From Aquimonas sp. (lineage in GTDB: Bacteria > Pseudomonadota > Gammaproteobacteria > Xanthomonadales > Xanthomonadaceae), in the NCBI GenBank assembly GCA_022241605.1, contig JAKOMQ010000012.1, positions 1-64,000 of the forward strand: DNA of 64,000 nucleotides, in the 5' to 3' direction. A model generated the notes under the pieces. It had not been told where the DNA came from. It searched no databases and saw only the letters and a program-made list of their open reading frames with translations. Each line of letters opens with the position of its first letter. Position 1 is the first letter of the stretch. The position numbers were made by a program, and so were the translations under genes. This document shows positions 60,293 through 64,000 of the stretch, piece after piece.

Positions 60293-60655
60293 ATGGAAAC
60301 CCAGAAAATTGTCGTCTCACTTAGCGTGGCTCGCGTGGGTCACGGCGGAAACACCGGAAAAGGTCAGTATTTCTACAGCTTCGAACCCGAAAATATCCTC
60401 GTCGCAGACCCCGACACCGTCGTCGCCTTTGAGTTGAGTGACGATACCCCCGACGAGATCGAGATTTGGAAGATCGTTACCAGCAGTCCCGCACAGTTTC
60501 GGAACGTGAAGTTCGGTAAGGGCCATAGGTCGGCAAGCCTCATCAACGCGAACACCGTTGAGCAGCTAATCTCGGTGTCCGTGCTCGTCACCGACAAGAA
60601 AGCCGACGGCCGTGTCGTCAACTGCGACCCGCAAATGATCAACGTGCCGCGATAG
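60293..60655 (+). CDS. Small beta-rich protein downstream of the STAND gene
   Basis: The product is 120 residues from an ATG with AAAGGA ribosome site; a longer frame begins three bases before the STAND stop. The sequence is beta-rich with no membrane helix: METQKIVVSLSVARVGHGGN, then a SFEPENILVADPDTVVAFEL segment, and VSVLVTDKKADGRVVNCDPQ near the end. I do not recognise it. A TACAAT box at about 60257-60262 could be a -10 element, so the gene may have its own promoter. The tight placement makes it a candidate partner, target or output of the STAND protein. Confidence 0.75.
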   Translation: METQKIVVSLSVARVGHGGNTGKGQYFYSFEPENILVADPDTVVAFELSDDTPDEIEIWKIVTSSPAQFRNVKFGKGHRSASLINANTVEQLISVSVLVTDKKADGRVVNCDPQMINVPR

Positions 60656-61127
60656 CGTGGCGTCATCTGCGCTTCGACGACAGCGAGTATCGCCATCGAC
60701 CGCAATCGCCTTGCAGCGCGCCAAGCCGTGCAAGCCAGCGCGGCAGCGGCTTTGAGTGGCCCACCTTGGTTGCCGACGCGAACACAAGGCGGCCGAGGTC
60801 GACCGCGAAGTCGACCCGGAAGGCTCAACCGCGCCCAGCAAAACGTACATCCTCGGCCTGTGCCTTGCTGCAGTCAGCCGATGAAGCCCGGCTGTTTGTA
60901 GGAGCGAGCTTGCTCGCGACCCGCAGGGCGGATGCAGGGCGGAAGCTGCGGTCGCCTGCAGGCAGGCTCCTACAAAGAGCGGGAGCGGACGAATTCGGGT
61001 TTCTTGAAGAAGACCTGCACCGCAACGCGGCGCAAAGCGACTCTCGAGGCCGCAGAGCGTAGCCCAGCCACATGCAGGCTGCGTGTTGGCGCGGCGCTGC
61101 GCCAAGGCACGCGACGCGGTACCCGCC
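60656..61127. other. Gene-free interval with a REP-like palindrome
   Basis: About 470 bp with no supported gene. Short frames on both strands lack family character. A REP-like pair lies at 60895-60976, and the last 85 bp are the part duplicated at 52806-52890. Confidence 0.55.
60895..60976. repeat. REP-like inverted pair
   Basis: Left arm starts TTTGTAGGAGC and right arm ends GCTCCTACAAA. The 26-nt arms match at 21 positions when folded, and each arm contains its own small palindrome (GCGAGC-TT-GCTCGC on the left, GCCTGCAGGC on the right). This is the style of REP/REPIN elements of Pseudomonas and Xanthomonadales, which are moved by RAYT transposases. No RAYT gene is in the window. Confidence 0.7.
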
Positions 61128-62756
61128 TCAGTCGGCCACGCCCAGCACCAGCCGCCGCGCCCAGGCCTCGATGAAGGCCTCGTCCTCGCCGTGGGGATGC
61201 GCGGCGAAGCCCAGGTGCAGGTATTCGTGGGCGAGGTCGAGGCGGTCCTGCAGGCTGCGCACGCCGCGCACGTGGATGCGGGCGCGGGCGCGGTCGACGT
61301 GCGGATGGCCGCCCTGCAGGCGGCAAACCTCGAAGTCGCGGCGTTCGGCATAGCCGGGTTCGCTGCGCAGCTGCGGGCGCCAGCGCGGCAGCTGGGCCAG
61401 CAGCCAGTCGCGCGCGGCCGGCAGCGCCTCGCAGGCCGAGGCCGCGGCCTCCCAGCGGGCCAGGTCGGCCTGCGGAAAGGCCTCGCGCAGCAGGTCTAGG
61501 GTGCCGGCGCCCTTGCGCGCCGCGGCCACCGCCGGCTGCCAGCCGAACACGCCGGGGCCGCTCCGCCCCAGGTGGTAGCGCACCGGCATGCCGGCCAGCA
61601 CCAGGCCCTCGCTGAAGGCGGCGATCTGCCGCGCCTGCAGGGACGGCGGCTGCGCCAGCACGCGCTGGGTGTGGCTGCTGTCTTCGATGCGCAGGCAGCT
61701 CGGGCCGGGCTGCGCCTGCTGCTGCAGATAGCTGCGCGCCAGCACGGCCAGCGCGCGCGCGGCCGCCAGCGGCTGCAGCGCGCCCTCGCGCTCGACCACC
61801 CGCGCCACGTAGTCCTCGCGCGGGATGCGGGCGATCAGGCGCGGGCCGGCGTCGAGCACGATCTCGCCGCGCGATTCGATCTCGAAGCGGCTGCCGTGTT
61901 CGAACTGCAGGCGGTAGCGGCCGTGCAGGGCGCCGGCTGCAGCGGCCGGCTCGATCGCGGCGATGGGATAGCGGGCGAACAGTTCCACCTCGACGCAGCC
62001 GCCGGCATCCAGCGAGGCCGGCGGCGGCAGCCAGCGCGCCAGCGCGGCGGCATGGGCCAGCAGCAGGCCGCGGCTGGTGCCGGCACCCTGCGCCCACAGC
62101 GCGCGGCCCTGGCTGTCCCAGCCGGCAAAGCCGCCGATGCGGTCGTGCACGTCTTCGCCGCGGTGCCAGCTCCAGGTCTTGATGCGCAGGCCGGCGCCGA
62201 GCGCCTCGAACACCGCAGGCGGCTGCTGCAGGCTGGCGGCGGCCAGCACCCGCTGCAGCTCTGCGCGGGCCGGCAGGCGCTGCAGCAGGTCGAGCAGGGC
62301 CGCGACCTCGACCTGCGTCTGCGGCTGCAGCGCATCGAGCCGGGTCAGCGCGGGCGGTGCGCCCAGCGCGCGCCAGTAGTCGCCCCAGTCGGCGGCATCG
62401 ATGCCCAGCCGGTCGGCCTCGAAGTAGCGCCCGCAGGAGCGCAGCAGGGCCTCTTCGGCGTCGATCGAGGCGCCGGCGGCGCAGCAGTAGACCTCCTCGG
62501 GGTCGCCGCCGCGGCAGCGGTAGTCGGGTGGCTGCTGTCCGCGATCCAGCAGATAGGCCTGCACCAGCAGCTTCCACAGGCTGCCCAGCGGCGCGCGCTC
62601 GACCTCGGCCGCTGCCAGCCGCTGCGCCGGGGCATTCGCCGGCAGCCGCCAGTGCTCGATGCCCTGGGCGGTGTGCACCGATACCTGCAGCCCGAATGCC
62701 GGCCCCGCGCACAGGGCCAGCAGCATGCCGAGCAGGCGATGTACGACGGAGTTCAC
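61128..62756 (-). CDS. yfaQ: YfaQ-like protein (DUF2300)
   Basis: The product is 542 residues from a GTG overlapping the preceding stop (GTGA). A signal peptide (LLGMLLALCAGPAFG) precedes an N-terminal domain with APLGSLWKLLVQAYL, a SpoIID-like central region (RGEIVLDAGPRLIARIPRED, then YVARVV) and a C-terminal tail. That tail carries HEYLH at residues 510-514, a HExxH-type zinc-peptidase motif, with ED two residues beyond PHG. In E. coli, yfaQ sits in a cluster with the macroglobulin gene yfaS; the same pairing is seen here, but no yfaT (DUF1175) gene is between them. It is exported. Function is unknown. Confidence 0.8.
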   Translation of the reverse strand: MNSVVHRLLGMLLALCAGPAFGLQVSVHTAQGIEHWRLPANAPAQRLAAAEVERAPLGSLWKLLVQAYLLDRGQQPPDYRCRGGDPEEVYCCAAGASIDAEEALLRSCGRYFEADRLGIDAADWGDYWRALGAPPALTRLDALQPQTQVEVAALLDLLQRLPARAELQRVLAAASLQQPPAVFEALGAGLRIKTWSWHRGEDVHDRIGGFAGWDSQGRALWAQGAGTSRGLLLAHAAALARWLPPPASLDAGGCVEVELFARYPIAAIEPAAAAGALHGRYRLQFEHGSRFEIESRGEIVLDAGPRLIARIPREDYVARVVEREGALQPLAAARALAVLARSYLQQQAQPGPSCLRIEDSSHTQRVLAQPPSLQARQIAAFSEGLVLAGMPVRYHLGRSGPGVFGWQPAVAAARKGAGTLDLLREAFPQADLARWEAAASACEALPAARDWLLAQLPRWRPQLRSEPGYAERRDFEVCRLQGGHPHVDRARARIHVRGVRSLQDRLDLAHEYLHLGFAAHPHGEDEAFIEAWARRLVLGVAD

Positions 62757-64000
62757 TCCTCGACCCGCATCCGCGCCCAGAGGGGCTGGGCCTCGAAGCT
62801 CTGCTGCTCGGGCTGGTACATGCGCGAGTAGCGCACCGGCGGCAGGCTGAACTCGCCGCGCTGCGAGAAGCGCACCAGATGAGCGAACACCTGGCGCCCG
62901 CTCAGGCTGTCCAGCGGCAGCGCGTAGCTGAGCTGGCCGGGCTCGTGGCGGGCGCGCTCCAGCGCCGGCGCCTGCGCTTCGCCGGGCGCGCGCAGCAGGC
63001 TCAGGCCCCAGGTGGTGCGCTCCACATCGGCGCCCGGCGGCAGCGGCACCTCCAGCAGGCCGTGGCGCAGGGCGCGGGCGCTGCCGGCGTCGAGGCGGAT
63101 CTCATCGAGGTAGAGCGCGCCGGACGACAGCGCGGCGCCGGCCGGCACAGGCTCCAGCTGGAACTGCAGGGCTTCGTCGGTGGGACGCAGCCGCCACAGC
63201 CGGCGTTCGATCCGCGGGCTGGCCTCGGCGGCGGCGGCAGGCAGCAGGCTGTCGTAGTCCAGCCGCGCGACCACGGCCGCGGCCGGCAGCCGGTCCAGCA
63301 GCAGCTCGGCGGGCGGCTCGGCGCCCTGCCAGCGCCAGCGCGGCAGCAGGCCGTGATCGGTGTTGCGCACCCAGCCCGGGCCGGGCTCGATGCCGTCGAC
63401 CGCGGCCGCGTCGCCGGCGGCCGGCGCCAGCCAGGCCAGGGCCAGCGCGCGCTCCAGCGTCGACTGTTCGGGCGCCAGCGCCTGCAGCAGGGCGGCGGCC
63501 TCGCCGGCAGCGGCGCTGCCGATGCGCAGCCGCAGGGCGCTGGCGAAGGGCAGGGCGCTGGCGGCCAGCCGCGCCTCGGCCCCGGCGCGCGCCTGCTGCA
63601 GCGCGGCCGGTGCGGCAAGGCGCTGCTCCTCGGCCAGCTTCAGGCCCAGCAGCAGGGCGGCGTCGGCGGCCAGCGCGCTGTGCGGCGCGGCCAGCACCAG
63701 ACTGTCGCGCAGGCCGGGCTCGGGCTCGCGGTCTGGGCCGCGGGCAGCGAGCGCCTGCAGCGCGCCATCGAGCAGGCTGCGGGTGGGCAGGCCGACCGCG
63801 GCCGCAAACTCCAGCACCAGCAGCCGCTGCAGCGGCGGCAGCTGGCCGGCCTGCTGGGCGTAGAGCTCCAGCACCGGCGCGAAGTGGTCGGGCGGCAGGG
63901 AAATGCCCAGCGCGCGGCTGGCGTGGTGGTCGGCGTAGTAGGCATAGGCGGTGAGGAAGGCATCGCCGCTGCCCTCTCCACCCCACCAGCCGAACTGCGC
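62753..64000 (-). CDS. Alpha-2-macroglobulin family protein, C-terminal part (5' end beyond window)
   Basis: The frame is open from the window edge to TGA at 62753-62755 (about 415 codons). It begins inside the complement-like helical domain (QFGWWGGEGSGDAFLTAYAY) and ends in a beta-rich receptor-type region with LYLDEIRLDAGSARALRHGL and ARMRVEE. Bacterial macroglobulins trap invading proteases in the periplasm or on the outer membrane; colonisation types lack or keep a thioester that would lie upstream, out of view. Length of the whole protein is not known. Coupled to yfaQ. Confidence 0.85.
   Translation of the reverse strand, partial: AQFGWWGGEGSGDAFLTAYAYYADHHASRALGISLPPDHFAPVLELYAQQAGQLPPLQRLLVLEFAAAVGLPTRSLLDGALQALAARGPDREPEPGLRDSLVLAAPHSALAADAALLLGLKLAEEQRLAAPAALQQARAGAEARLAASALPFASALRLRIGSAAAGEAAALLQALAPEQSTLERALALAWLAPAAGDAAAVDGIEPGPGWVRNTDHGLLPRWRWQGAEPPAELLLDRLPAAAVVARLDYDSLLPAAAAEASPRIERRLWRLRPTDEALQFQLEPVPAGAALSSGALYLDEIRLDAGSARALRHGLLEVPLPPGADVERTTWGLSLLRAPGEAQAPALERARHEPGQLSYALPLDSLSGRQVFAHLVRFSQRGEFSLPPVRYSRMYQPEQQSFEAQPLWARMRVEE

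Overview
The window is about 70% G+C and reads as a chromosomal segment of a free-living gammaproteobacterium, most likely of the Lysobacterales (Xanthomonadales). The pointers are a fused aspartate kinase-homoserine dehydrogenase followed by thrB and thrC, ubiJ, a DUF2145 gene, lysyl-endopeptidase-like secreted proteases, tight ATGA/GTGA gene overlaps, and a short REP-type palindrome of the TGTAGGAGC kind. The taxon is inference from gene content; no rRNA or tRNA gene was seen, and no CRISPR array.

Layout. 1-301: right end of an IS3-family element abutting ubiJ. 310-3432 (minus): ubiJ, tatD and a Ycf46-like AAA ATPase. 3597-11618 (plus): a large secreted trypsin-fold protease, sixA, a YceI-like protein, a phospholipase-D-type lipoprotein, a cupin and nemA. 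11668-16516 (minus): a beta-lactamase-fold hydrolase, a 43-residue membrane peptide coupled to an MFS transporter, and a secreted beta-helix protein. 16517-17920 is a graveyard of fragments: a LuxR-type HTH tail, a second nemA 3' end and an intact second copy of the 43-residue peptide. 17921-22748 (minus): a CheB-CheR-PAS hybrid with a PAS partner, then a DUF2145 pair. 22860-26430: an XRE regulator and a second secreted protease, convergent on a strong terminator. 26773-32919: thrABC and an aldehyde dehydrogenase.

33047-38789 (plus) is a four-gene module: an ECF sigma factor, a membrane protein resembling an anti-sigma factor, a degenerate trypsin-like protein and an exported TPR-CHAT (caspase-like) protein. 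It looks like a regulated protease relay. 38845-43910 (minus) is a MacB-type exporter with two adaptor genes, one of them a head-to-tail double adaptor. Then come an M3 oligopeptidase, a Ser/Thr kinase with TPRs, an NlpC/P60-like enzyme gene interrupted by TGA and coupled to a lipoprotein gene (possible effector/immunity pair), a VOC protein and an ABC-2 exporter.

52800-61127 is accessory DNA. It holds the debris of a duplicated yfaQ 3' end, IS66 and IS30 remnants, two paralogous uncharacterised proteins flanking a secreted cysteine-rich protein, a response regulator that has lost its phosphoacceptor, and a 1076-residue winged-helix/STAND-NTPase/membrane/TPR protein followed by a 120-residue beta-rich protein. 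The window ends in yfaQ (DUF2300) and the 3' part of an alpha-2-macroglobulin gene (both minus).

The two most interesting candidate systems are the ECF-protease-CHAT module and the STAND-protein island at 53474-60655. Roles for both are inferred from domains and context only.
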